Of a stretch of DNA of 26,245 nucleotides, positions 8,701 through 17,080 are shown one piece after another. The translations under genes and the position numbers were made by a program. The notes beneath the pieces are model-generated. The model was not told the DNA's origin. It worked only from the letters and a program-made list of their open reading frames with translations, and did not search any database. Position 1 is the first letter of the stretch, and every line of letters starts with the position of its first letter. The stretch spans positions 901,955 through 928,199 of the forward strand of contig BFEA01000535.1 in NCBI GenBank assembly GCA_003427395.1, written 5' to 3'. Origin of the DNA: Chara braunii. Lineage: Eukaryota; Streptophyta; Charophyceae; Charales; Characeae.

Positions 8701-9442
8701 TACGCAAAGACTCCCGGTTTGGCACACACAAACATTTATTACCGGCCTTGTCAAGGAACAACAGGCCATTGACCAACACAAACTCGTCAAATGTCACCTT
8801 GTCCTTCGTCTCGAGTCTACGTATGATCTCTGCCATGAATGGCTCCTTGCGATAGGCTTCCACCAAAGACCGAGTTACATTGTCCGCAAGCCCAAACTCC
8901 GTGATTAGCGCACCCAGAAAGTCTGGTCTACGCGACAACGCATCAACAACCTTGTTGTACTCCCCTTTGATGTACTGAGGTTCAAAGTCGTACTGTTCTA
9001 TGACTTCCATCCAACGTTTCAAAGCATCGGAGAACACAGACTGTGTTCTCATCCACTTCAGGGTCTAATGATCAGTCCAGACGTAGAAGAATCTCCCAAG
9101 GAGGTAGTGCCTCCAATGGGTTAGCGCTTTATATATCGCATAGAGTTCCTTCTCATAGGTGGACTTAGCCAACTTTTGAGAGGGCATCTTTTTGGACATG
9201 TACTCCACCGACCTCAACTTTGGCCCTTCCTGCTGCGCAAGCACGGCACCAATACCATATTGGCTGGTATCTATGGTTACTATAAATGGCTTGTCAGGAT
9301 CAGGAAGTTTCAAGACCTCGTGGTGTGTTAAGGAGTGCTTCAGATGTCTGAAAGCAGCCTCACACCTGTCTGTCCACTCCCATGGGGTGTCAAGGCATGT
9401 GAGGTCCGTCAAAGGTGCGACCATTATGTTATAGTTCTTCAC
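8701..9442 (-). pseudogene. Element B RNase H domain and tether, with one in-frame stop
   Basis: From 9442 downward the translation gives APLTDLT, WTDRCEAAFRHLKHSL, FIVTIDTSQYGIGAVLAQQ (first acidic residue), MSKKMPSQKLAKSTYEKELYAI (glutamate), HYLLGRFFYVWTDH (second aspartate), a TAG at 9065-9067, then TLKWMRTQ-like residues, YDFEPQYIKGEYNKVVDALSRRPDF (fourth acidic residue). This is the Ty3/gypsy RNase H that degrades template RNA. The two halves are in the same frame, so the single TAG is the only break within the domain. A frameshift near 9460 separates it from RT. Confidence 0.88.
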
Positions 9443-9454
9443 AAAATTGGTGTA

Positions 9455-9778
9455 GTAGATTCATCCCTAAGAAGGACCTCATCTCAGTCACAGACTGAGG
9501 ACACGACCAGTCACGAACGCTGGCCACCTTCGCGTCATCGGGCTTCAATCCCTCTGCGGAAATCTCATGACCCAGATACAAGATCCGGGTGCAGCCAGAC
9601 TCACACTTCTTCAAGTTAATCTTAAACTGGTGCTGCCAAAGGAGACTAAGGACTTTGTCTAGATGGGCTACATGTTCCTTGATAGTCCTACTAAAGATAA
9701 GTATGTCATTGAGGTACACGATGACAAACTTGTCCAAGTAGTCATGAAAAATTCGGTTCATAGCGTGTTGCGAATGGC
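9455..9778 (-). pseudogene. Element B reverse transcriptase, palm motif C to thumb
   Basis: The translation begins HAMNRIFHDYLDKFVIVYLNDILIFSRT, continues HQFKINLKKCESGCTRILYLGHEIS, and ends SVRDWSCPQSVTEMRSFLG. The catalytic motif is Y-L-N-D where active enzymes have Y-L-D-D, so the first of the paired aspartates is lost (a G-to-A type change). Upstream, the sequence is cut off from the rest of RT by the SINE-like insertion starting near 9771. Residues translated before HAMN belong to that insertion. The frame breaks again around 9460. Confidence 0.88.
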
Positions 9779-9858
9779 CCAAAGGTGCAGTGGTTAGCAC
9801 CTCCGACGGAAACGCGCCTTGTGGTATATGGTTGCAGGTTCGAATCTTGGATCCTGCA
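9776..9858 (+). ncRNA. tRNA-like head unit 1 of the SINE-like insertion
   Basis: A perfect 5-bp D-stem (GGTGC/GCACC) closes an AGTGGTTA loop that contains the RNA polymerase III A-box core. The B box GGTTCGAATCT at 9837-9847 differs from GGTTCGANTCC by its last base. Spacing between the boxes is about 45 bases, as in tRNA genes with a moderate variable region. I see no clean acceptor stem, so this is a tRNA-derived promoter head and not a functional tRNA. Confidence 0.65.
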
Positions 9859-9999
9859 ACTCGGCTCGTTGACAGCGGGATTGAGCTGGCCAGCATCTGC
9901 TTAGTGGTTAAAGCTCCGATCCGGAATGCGCCTTGTGTCTATTAGGGCACGTGAAGGATCGGGATGCTGGTTGGCGGGCTATTCGCATACTAGGTGCTC

Positions 10000-10080
10000 A
10001 ACCGGTCTTATGCTCAGTGGTAGAGCACCGGTTTCCTAAATGGGACGTGTACTCGTGCACCCGCTTTCAGGGTCTACACA
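10000..10080 (+). ncRNA. tRNA-like unit 3 of the SINE-like insertion
   Basis: TGCTCAGTGGTAGAGCA at 10011-10027 is a textbook D-arm (GCTC/GAGC stem, AGTGGTA loop), followed by CCGGTTTCCTAAATGGGA in the place of an anticodon arm. A clean B box is not visible. It is different in wording from units 1 and 2, so the insertion seems to combine at least two tRNA-derived sources, or is one SINE inserted beside another. Confidence 0.55.
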
Positions 10081-10540
10081 CCACCAGAAGTCGGCGGGCG
10101 TTGACCGACGCGGCCACTTGCAAACCCCCTTGGGGTCGTGAGGGTCCATGGGGGGAAAGAGCGATGATGGGTGGGCGAGCCTTGTTTGTGGTTGAGGCGG
10201 GGAGCACTGCAGGCTACGTCCCTGCCTAGCAGGCTCTCTATCAGACCCTGACTGGTGGCTGGTGACTTGTGGTGCCTAGGTGGCCTCCTGGCCACCCGCC
10301 GACTGGGATCCTTGGGAGCCTGAGTTCGCAGGGGGGGCCTGCACGTTGCCTAGCGACTAGGAAAGCACCGATCCCAGTCGAAACTCGCCTCTATGGGTAG
10401 CGAAGAATGAGGGTTCTTAACTTGATTCTTTCCTGTGTGTGAGTAGGCCCGTCTTAACAGCACGGTGGGCTGAACCGGTGCATCCGGGCCCCCACAGGGA
10501 GTGTGTACACCCGCTTAACCACACCCCTTTTAAAAAGAAA

Positions 10541-11057
10541 GGTGCCATGAGCATTGCAAAGGTCGAAAGGCATCACCACAAACTCGTACAGACCGTACCT
10601 GGTCTGAAAAACGGTTTTGTGTTGATCCTCGGGCCGGATTGCAATCTGATGGTACCCGAACTTCAGATCTATCTTACTGAAGTACCAACATCCTTGCACT
10701 CGGTCCAACAAGTCATCGATGCACAGTAGGGGTTCTGCGTTCTTCACAGTGATGGCATTGAGGCCCCTATAGTCAATGTACATCCTCAATGTTCCCCCCT
10801 TCTTCAGCACGAATGGGCCAGGGGATCCGTAAGGGGAGACACTCGACCGGATCCAACCCTTCTCTATGAGTTCCTTGAGTTGTCGGAGAAGCTCATCAAT
10901 CTCCGCTGGAGACATCTGATAGATCGTACCCTTCAGAATACTAGACCTTGGGATAATCTCTATCACGTGGACAACCTCCCTCTCAACAACCCCTTTTGGC
11001 TCTTCGAATAGATAAGGGTACCTAGCGACAACTCCCTCTATCTTTGGAGGCATTTTC
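10541..11057 (-). pseudogene. Element B reverse transcriptase, linker to palm motif B
   Basis: The translation contains [91 protein letters not shown] (motif A with its catalytic aspartate), QTRYGLYEFVVMPF and NAHGTF (motif B region). This is about 170 residues of an uninterrupted Ty3/gypsy RT, which copies element RNA into DNA in the cytoplasmic particle. The usual MPFGLCNAP appears as MPFDLCNAH. The frame stops where the SINE-like insertion starts. Upstream it runs into a 115-base tandem duplication. Confidence 0.9.
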
Positions 11058-11172
11058 AGACCTTGGGATAATCTCTATCACGTGGACGACCTCCCTCTCA
11101 ACAACCCCTTTTGGCTCTTCGAATAGATCAGGGTATCTAGCGAAAACTCCCTCTATCTTTGGAGGCATTTTC
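10943..11172. repeat. 115-bp tandem duplication in element B pol
   Basis: Positions 10943-11057 and 11058-11172 are the same segment twice in direct, adjacent order. They differ at about five positions by eye (for example GGACAACC/GGACGACC, GATAAGGG/GATCAGGG, GCGACAAC/GCGAAAAC). The unit encodes the stretch from PPKIEGV to VIEIIPRS. Because 115 is not a multiple of three, the duplication shifts the frame. The unit mismatches mean that it is either an old duplication or a join of two different family copies during assembly. Confidence 0.9.
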
Positions 11173-11466
11173 ACCGACTCGCCCTCTGCAAAGACATACA
11201 CTAGGTACATACCCTCCTCCGGATTTTGCTTATAATAATTATAGAATGTGGCCTCACACATGCATCCGTAGGGCTCAATTAGACTACTAGCTCTATACTT
11301 GTGTAATATGGCGGTCCCCGCTCTGAGCAAAGTGTGCTTGACCACTTTTCGGTCCCAGTCAAACTGGGGCTGCGCAACCGAAAGATAGTACATTCCCTGC
11401 AAGATATCCATAGGGAGATAATCGCCGACTAGGAACGAGACTCGATGTCTCAGTTCCCCTCCCGAG
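11058..11466 (-). pseudogene. Element B pol: protease-RT linker
   Basis: The translation reads MDILQGMYYLSVAQPQFDWD, FYNYYKQNPEEGMYLVYVF, FARYPDLFEEPKGVVERE and VVHVIEIIPRS. It is the same linker seen in element A (251-595). It is an open frame of about 120 residues, ending in the tandem duplication on the RT side and in the assembly gap on the protease side. Its role is structural linkage in the polyprotein, and I see no catalytic motif. Confidence 0.8.
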
Positions 11467-11644
11467 NNNNNNNNNNNNNNNNNNNNNNNNNNNNNNNNNN
11501 NNNNNNNNNNNNNNNNNNNNNNNNNNNNNNNNNNNNNNNNNNNNNNNNNNNNNNNNNNNNNNNNNNNNNNNNNNNNNNNNNNNNNNCATAGGGAGATAAT
11601 CGCCGACTAGGAACGAGACTCGATGTCTCAGTTCCCCTCCCGAG
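11409..11644. other. Assembly gap (120 N) flanked by an unmerged 58-bp overlap
   Basis: Positions 11467-11586 are N. The 58 bases before the gap (11409-11466) are identical to the 58 after it (11587-11644). This suggests that the two contig ends overlap and that the gap and one copy are artefacts. The protein reading of the linker would be continuous across the overlap, which supports this. Confidence 0.88.
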
Positions 11645-11677
11645 CACGAGAAACGACACTTAATGTCTTTGAGGTAG

Positions 11678-12052
11678 TCATTGATTACCATGCGTCGTTT
11701 GTTGGCACACGTACTCCACGGGTCGACTGAGGCGCTGCACTTGCCCCTGTAAGCGCAACCATTCAACACAAGCGCGACTGATAAAGTTCCTCGTCGAACA
11801 GGTATCATAAAAGGCACCGGCCTCACGGCCGCCTATATCTACCTCGCAGACGAATAACTCACCCTTAGGAGTTTTTGCCATGGCCGTCCAGGAAGCTAAT
11901 AGGTCTAATCTAGACCACTCCTCCTCTAGCTCCGCGAAGGACTCAAACACATTCATCGAACAAAGGATCGATTCGTCCGAATGTGGTTGCGGGACGACAA
12001 CGGGGTCAATAGCTTGGGCCGTCTCTCGAGTTGGTGAGGGTGTGTCCACCAC
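11678..12052 (-). pseudogene. Element B aspartic protease region with altered catalytic motif
   Basis: After an acidic N-terminal stretch (SILCSMNVFESFAELEEEW) come ELFVCEVDIGGREAGAFYDT and CSTRNFISRACVEWLRL. This corresponds to the Ty3/gypsy retropepsin-like protease, whose active site is D-T/S-G followed by a small residue. Here the glycine is replaced by cysteine (D-T-C-S-T). It aligns with the protease of element A (GAFVDIGSTRNFIS), which has a different lesion, so the two copies decayed independently. The end runs into frame loss near 11690. Confidence 0.78.
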
Positions 12053-12207
12053 CTCGACCCTAGCAGGAACAACTACAATTCCTATTGGCCCGACGTGTTT
12101 CCCGGAGCAGTGCCAGGATTGCTGGCCACATTGCTACCCTGGGAAGTGGAGGAGACCGGCGCCTATCCCATCGTAGGCGGGATCTTTTCTGTTACCTTCT
12201 TGTTCCG

Positions 12208-12249
12208 ACACTTGAATTGGTTATGACCATATTGACCACAACGAATGCA
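12208..12249 (-). pseudogene. Element B gag: intact CCHC zinc knuckle
   Basis: The minus-strand reading C-I-R-C-G-Q-Y-G-H-N-Q-F-K-C is an exact C-X2-C-X4-H-X4-C nucleocapsid knuckle, preceded by RYSRAA and followed by RNKK. It lies in a different frame from the neighbouring Gag stretch 12498-12274, whose frame runs past it as a shadow. The position between capsid and protease is as expected. Confidence 0.88.
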
Positions 12250-12273
12250 AGCCGCTCGGGAGTAACGATCTCT

Positions 12274-12991
12274 TCACACGTCCTCAGTAAGCCCCGCTTT
12301 CTCCCATGGAGGAGCATTGGGGTCTACTTGACTCCTTGATCGGGAACCTTCGCGGTGTCTACCGGTCACCTTACCTTTCTGAACAGAGGCAGCGATTGCT
12401 CCACCCCCTGCAGCTTCCGCGCTACCCGACTCTGACCCTACTCCCTCTTGGAAGTCGTCGTCTAACTCTATGGCTGAACCATCGTTATCGATGAACATAA
12501 TGCGCCCCAGTTAGGAGGCAGTATCTTCTTCCTACCGTCCGTAGTCGGTTGGTGCCCATGCCCGATTTTTGCCTCTAGATCTAGGGCCTTCTTGCTGAAC
12601 GAGGGAAAGTTGTGTACTGTGATCGTTGCCTCACCTGCCAACTGATTTTTGAGTTTTATAGGGAGCCACCTCAGGTAAGTGGTAAGTAAGACCTGGGATT
12701 GTAGCGCACTCCAGGAATACAAATCAGACGCTCAACGGGGTCTGTGGCATCCCTTATTGACCTGAACTTTCTTGAGCTCAAGGTCAGTATCGCGTCGGTG
12801 GCCTTTTGAGCCTCCTGCGGATCATGCCACCTTTCTTCCACCAGCTTAAGGAAATCATCCAATTTCTGGGTGACTGCCCAAGCGCGGAAGTCATCACCGT
12901 ACCCCTGTAGCTGCACGTACCCACTTAATCACCTTGCTGCACTCCCTTCCAGATAGGAGGCAGCCAAAGCACTTCCTCGTGAGGCAAGGTT
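12274..12991 (-). pseudogene. Element B gag: capsid region, several frameshifts
   Basis: Pieces in three frames follow each other on the minus strand. Near 12965 the reading shifts into AASYLEGSAAR, followed by an in-frame TGA and LSGYVQLQGYGDDFRAW. Next are KLDDFLKLVEERWHDPQEAQ and DPVERLICIPGVRYNP (to about 12695), then QVLLTTYLRWLPIKLKNQLAG and SFSKKALDLEAKIGHGHQP. After this comes a linker rich in D/E/S/G (12498-12274). This is the same order as capsid in element A. The pieces together resemble Ty3/gypsy Gag (retrotransposon gag family), which forms the particle. At least three frameshifts and one stop make it non-functional. Confidence 0.8.
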
Positions 12992-14052
12992 AACTTGCAC
13001 TTCACATAGACTGGCACCGACCTCAACCAGGTGTCAAGGTCCTCACCCCTCTTATCTCCTGAGAAGGTTTTCGGTGATGCAATGTCAGTCTTTGGTACCC
13101 ACTGTCCTTGTCCTGGTGCCTTCACTACTCCACGTTGTGGGCCCTGGGGTGCAGGCTGCTGCACTAGCTGCTGTTGGGGTTGTGTGCCCTGCGACTGTGC
13201 TGGCTGCGAGACGGCAGGCTGCCCTGTTACGAGAGTCTACAATGGAGGTTGGGAGAACACTGTCTGTAGAGGAATTTGTACACTAGGACCTGCTGGGAAC
13301 CCGCCTGTAAAAGGCATAACTAGATGGAGAGCGCCCTGTACCGAAGCTGGAGAGACTGTAAATGGGGCTACTCCAGTCACCAGTGGGACAAAAGGAGGAG
13401 GCTGTACCACGGGCCAGGCACCTGGCCCTGATGGTGATGGTGTAGCCTGAACTCGCCCGACCAGCACGGCCAGGCTTCTCTGAATGTCTTGCAAGAGAGA
13501 CATATGGTAGTCCTACATCTCCACTACATCTAACAGGGCTGTCCTTACGGTCCTTACATCGGCATCCATGTTGGTCAGGTCCGTCTCCTCTAACTCCCTA
13601 ATGTCTGCTTGCCTCCACTGCATCCTAGACCTTCGTCTGATCATTCTCTCCTTCTCTGCCTGTATCTCATCTAATGCCTTCGGTAGCTGTGCCTCATGAG
13701 CGCTTGTTCGCTGAATGGTGACCTCCTCGAGAGTTAACACTAATTGTTGGCTTGTCATAACGCCAGCGGATTGACTCAGGGTTTGTGCGACCGTCGCCCC
13801 GACAGTTCCCGAACTACTGGCCTGGGAACTTCGCTGCGCTGCGGTGGCCATGTTGGCTGCTGAAGGAGCTGCCTCGCTTGTGAAGGCTCTGCTTGCCTCT
13901 GCGTCCCTAGCCCTCCGCTGCAGCTGCTACCTCTCCCTAAGCTGGCGGAACAGAAAACGGTCACCCTCGGGTCCTAATGCTACGCGGACCAACGGGCGTT
14001 TTGATGAACACAAGATCCGATCGTCCAGCACAGGATCCTCCCCGTCGCTCAT
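12992..14052 (-). pseudogene. Element B gag: N-terminal region, one frame with three stops
   Basis: The ATG at 14052-14050 starts MSDGEDPVLDDRILC. The same frame continues down to about 12992 with stops at 13927-13929 (TAG), at about 13513 (TAG) and at about 13237. In between are an R/E/A-rich segment, a coiled-coil-like stretch (LPKALDEIQAEKERMIRRR), a proline-rich spacer and a Q/P-rich stretch. It ends at PKTFSGDKRGEDLDTWLRSV, which is the start of the capsid with the conserved LDTWL. Element A has the same architecture. The start was chosen because no in-frame ATG lies between it and the leader. Confidence 0.75.
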
Positions 14053-15351
14053 AAGCTACAGCACTGTGCACTGTCTGCACTAGGTTTCACTCGGTTGCCT
14101 ACCGCAGCGTAGTGCTCAGACCGATATAAAATATTAAAAACTAATTAATCGGTGGCATACTCAGAGAATACACAATTGTGTCCAACAGGTAAGTCCAGAT
14201 TCCTACAAACGAAACTATCTTACTTGACTAGTCCGCAAACAGAAAGCAAATGAGCAGAAACAAAAAGTTCTACCTATGTTGTCTATCAGATGTTAATGGC
14301 TGTACATCTAACTAATCAAAATAAAAATAGAACCATTCGGATGGCATTTGCAGAGTGGAATTGTTCCCGAACTTATCACCTGAAATCTACCCCTCCCTCA
14401 GTTCTTCTCCATGTCACTTGACGTCAGCGTTCCTGAGCAATCCAGATAGCGTGCGTGTCTAAAGGTGTGCACACGGCCCACCCCTGTGGCCCAAGTCAAT
14501 GCTGAGCTGGCCAGTCCTGCACCATGTTTACCCTCGCATGTAGCGAGCCTTACACCGACCGATTGGCTGATCAAGAGGCAGTTTAAGGACGGCCCCCGAG
14601 GTCCTCAGGAATTGTTTAACGTCGCAAATGGAACGACGATCACAGCCAATGGAAGGTACCCCGCTGGTATTTATTTATAGACGTCGGGTGCTCGTCTCCC
14701 CTGTAGGGCTGGCCTGCCCGTCGTGACCCATCTACAACGCTACAGGCAGACAAAGGACAAAGCAGCAAAGCATGCCTGCTCTACTCCCAGTGGGTTGGCA
14801 TGGTGACCGTGACCCAGTGCTTCGTCCAGGGCCCCTCAGATGGCAACGCCCTCTCCTTCCAGATGCTCCAGGTGAACAATGTCGGCTCTCAAGGTTGAGC
14901 GCACTCGACTCCTCCCATGAGAGGACTCTCAAGACAGAACACACATCCTCACGGTAAGAAGTGTCGAAGAGGGTAGATAAGGTTAAGAGCAACGTACCGC
15001 AAAATAGCTGCCCCCAACCACAGATATTCTCACCAGATGACCTGACGTCGATTGTGATGACCAATCATTGCTTCGGCACAACCAGCATTACACCGCCGTT
15101 CCACCTCAGCATCAATCGCACATCAGATAGTTCTCACCACACTATGAAACACCCAATATCACCTCACAGCCTTCCTGGCGATACCCCTCTCCGCCTGGGT
15201 CGCCTGCTTGTCTTCGCCCTCCTCACTGCACACAGCCCACGGTCGCTCACCCAGCTAACAGCGTGCATGCACCACAAAAGTAGAAGACAAGCGCCAGATT
15301 AGCGCACCACAAAAGTAGAAGACAAGCGCCAGATTAGCGCAATGTACCACA
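14053..15351 (-). other. Element B untranslated leader
   Basis: About 1.3 kb between PBS and gag start, with no convincing coding frame. Positions 14564-14629 match the element A leader at 3600-3667 closely. It includes an AT-rich stretch (about 14120-14340). A 35-base unit is duplicated beside the PBS (15270-15339). Small frames such as 14961-15302 plus and 14732-15064 minus have no family support. Confidence 0.7.
15270..15339. repeat. 35-bp exact tandem duplication
   Basis: The unit beginning CACCACAAAAGTAGAAGACA occurs at 15270-15304 and again, identically, at 15305-15339, next to the PBS. Exact identity suggests either a recent slip or an assembly join error. Confidence 0.93.
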
Positions 15352-15363
15352 GCTCTGATACCA
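15352..15363 (-). other. Primer binding site of element B (tRNA-iMet type)
   Basis: The minus strand reads TGGTATCAGAGC, the canonical plant tRNA-iMet-complementary PBS, three bases from the end of the 5' LTR. Confidence 0.92.
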
Positions 15364-15366
15364 AAA

Positions 15367-16299
15367 TGCAAGGAAAATGAGCGATAGCAAATTCCAGAAA
15401 CCAAGCAGCATCATACACATGAAACCAGATAGTCTTGACCTCAAACCAAAAACAGAATTGCAACTCGAGTTCCACCAAATAAGAGCACAGCAAAAGCTCA
15501 CAAATGACAATGCTGGAATAGTCTGATCATCATCAACAATGAACCAATGTCGAATTCCTATGTGGCGCTCAGCACCCAGACTACGAATGGCAGATCCTAT
15601 CTAGCCTATCTACAATGCCGCTGGTGACGTCAACAGCTTCCCGAAGTACGAGCAGATCTCGGCCAATGCCGTTCGCCTCAAGCACCAGGTATGTCTCACG
15701 CTTCACTCACAACCTCGATCCCCCACACAGATGCCACGTACACCCAAGGACCACCATGCCCCCTATCCAGCATCTCGCAGGCCAGCTCGGCTATGGCTGC
15801 CTGCGTGTGCCCTGCTCGCCCGTGAGCGTGTGGGCGCTTGCCTGCCGATAGCGCAGCAGTGCTTGCGCAGTATGTAGCAAGTGCCCGAATGCCAAATGCG
15901 GAGGCAGGCACTTTCCTTTATGGAAGTGGCCTGCCTGCTGCGTTCTGCCTGGCTGCGCTGGGCCCCTGCCCAAAAGCTTCCGGTAGGCCCCAAGCGGCTG
16001 AGCCCGTCCCAGGGAATCTGCCACAGGGCCTGGGGTGGTTACCCATGTCCAACTGCCAGCGGCCTGTGTTCGGCTTATGCCCCGTGTCTGGCCCAGGGCC
16101 TGCCTCGATACATTTGGAGAAAGGCAGGCAGGGCCTGGACTTACTCAACCAACTGCCGCTGCGCAACTGCCTGAATTTCCCAGCTGCGTCAATACCCAAA
16201 AATAGGCCTTGCGTCACGTATCAGGCCCACCTTCCCTTAGGGCGGCCGTACTTGCTGAAACAGGGTCCAGTAGGGCTTACCGAGGCCACGGGCCTCGCA
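15367..16299 (-). repeat. 5' LTR of element B (933 bp)
   Basis: TG..CA bounded direct repeat of 6345-7183, longer by 94 bases because the other copy has a deletion. Its inner end abuts the PBS and its outer end is followed by AAGG. It shares scattered blocks with the LTR of element A. The frames on both strands, such as 15838-16308, recur in the other LTR and are not genes. Confidence 0.92.
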
Positions 16300-16303
16300 A
16301 AGG
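16300..16303. repeat. Target site duplication of element B, right copy
   Basis: AAGG follows the CA end of the right LTR and matches 6341-6344. It is four bases only, so a chance match is possible. Confidence 0.55.
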
Positions 16304-16369
16304 GGTGAAAGTCAAAGAATAGCAAAATGTGATCAAGAACAACCACAGAATCACAGTAAATGACAAAGA

Positions 16370-17080
16370 TAACATCTTGATGATGTTTCCTTTGCCTACA
16401 ACACAGTTGTTCATCCTATCATCAGCATGTCACCTTTTCAGTTCGAGCATGGCGTACCAACCCGACACCCTAGAGATTCCCTCATTCCTCGCCAGCCTGG
16501 GATATACCTTCCCAAAACATTGGCCTTCTACAGCAAGTTGCACGACTTGATTCTAAAAGTTCGGAATAAGATGACTTGTGTGCAACTTCGCATGCAGAAG
16601 CAGGCCAACTGCTGTCAGTTACTTGATCATCTCGTGCACGTGATTCTGTTCGAGTTCTGGCAGAGAAGGTCAGTTTGGAGCAAGGTGTTTCCTGCAAACA
16701 ACTCCTCAAGTGGTAGGACCTTTTTGTTTTTAGGCCCTTTCGGGGATCAGCTTGATGGCCCTTCATTCGTCACCGATCTCCTCTTGCATGCACTTGTTCA
16801 TCCGGTGTTACAATCCTCTACGCTAGCTTGCTATTTTTATGCAGAAAGTGACTCTTTTCCGAACTGTCGTTCACAGGAGCCTTCTTCTATGGATGGTTTC
16901 AGAAGGCTGTGGAGACTGTTGCACATCAGCACAACGGCAACAAGCCCGTGCGCTACGTGATTCATTTTGCATATTGTAAGCCTTGTACTAATCATTGCCT
17001 TACCCCCGAGAACCTCGAGTCCACGACACCAGATATCTGGCAGGCTCTGAACGCCGATGCTGTGCAGAGACAGCATTCTC
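16370..17080 (+). pseudogene. Relic D: integrase C-terminal half and chromodomain of another gypsy element
   Basis: The plus-strand reading is HLDDVSFAYNTVVHPIISMS, then PFQFEHGV. This is the FAYN..VH....SPF...G block that follows the catalytic glutamate of Ty3/gypsy integrase. It continues with GIYLPKTLAFYSKLHDLILK and, after frame changes, DGPSFVTDL, SDSFPNCRSQEPSSMDGF. From 16909 another frame gives METVAHQHNGNKPVRYVIHF, with LTPENLESTTPDIWQAL, a chromodomain-like end. Wording differs from B and C, so it is a third chromovirus lineage. It is in the opposite orientation to A and B and heavily decayed. No LTR or upstream pol was found. Confidence 0.7.

Larger units (their letters stand above)
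9771..10540 (+). mobile_element. Composite tRNA-derived SINE-like insertion in the RT gene of element B
   Basis: Reading RT on the minus strand, CNAHGTF ends near 10540 and HAMNRIF resumes near 9777, although these are contiguous in relatives, so about 770 bases are inserted. On the plus strand the insert starts with a tRNA-like unit: D-arm GGTGC-AGTGGTTA-GCACC (9784-9801) and a B box GGTTCGAATCT (9837-9847). A second, related unit follows (AGTGGTTAAAGCTCCGA, then GCGCCTTGTG shared with unit 1). A third has TGCTCAGTGGTAGAGCA (10011-10026). The 3' part lacks obvious structure and ends TTTTAAAAAGAAA. No long target duplication is visible. Confidence 0.75.
6345..16299 (-). mobile_element. Ty3/gypsy chromovirus B, complete from LTR to LTR, inactive
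   Basis: In minus orientation the order is 5' LTR 16299-15367, PBS 15363-15352, leader, gag, zinc knuckle, protease, RT, RNase H, integrase with HHCC and DDE, chromodomain, polypurine tract 7194-7184 and 3' LTR 7183-6345. Both LTRs have TG..CA ends and a 4-bp AAGG flank. The 9955-base span includes a roughly 770-base SINE-like insertion, a roughly 145-base rRNA-like insertion, a 115-base tandem duplication and 120 Ns, so the original element was nearer 8.8-8.9 kb. Frameshifts, in-frame stops, a YLND in place of YLDD and a DTC protease motif show it cannot move by itself. Confidence 0.92.

Noticed and set aside
9776-9858. Functional tRNA gene
   Set aside because: D-arm and B box are good, but no acceptor stem or convincing anticodon arm can be drawn, and it is part of a multi-unit insertion.
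11359-11826. 155-residue minus-strand frame across the N gap
   Set aside because: It contains about 40 undefined residues, and the protease frame that runs beside it has the family motifs.
15838-16308. 156-residue plus-strand frame
   Set aside because: It lies wholly in an LTR, and its counterpart in the other LTR (6763-7083, 6929-7474) is shifted and broken.
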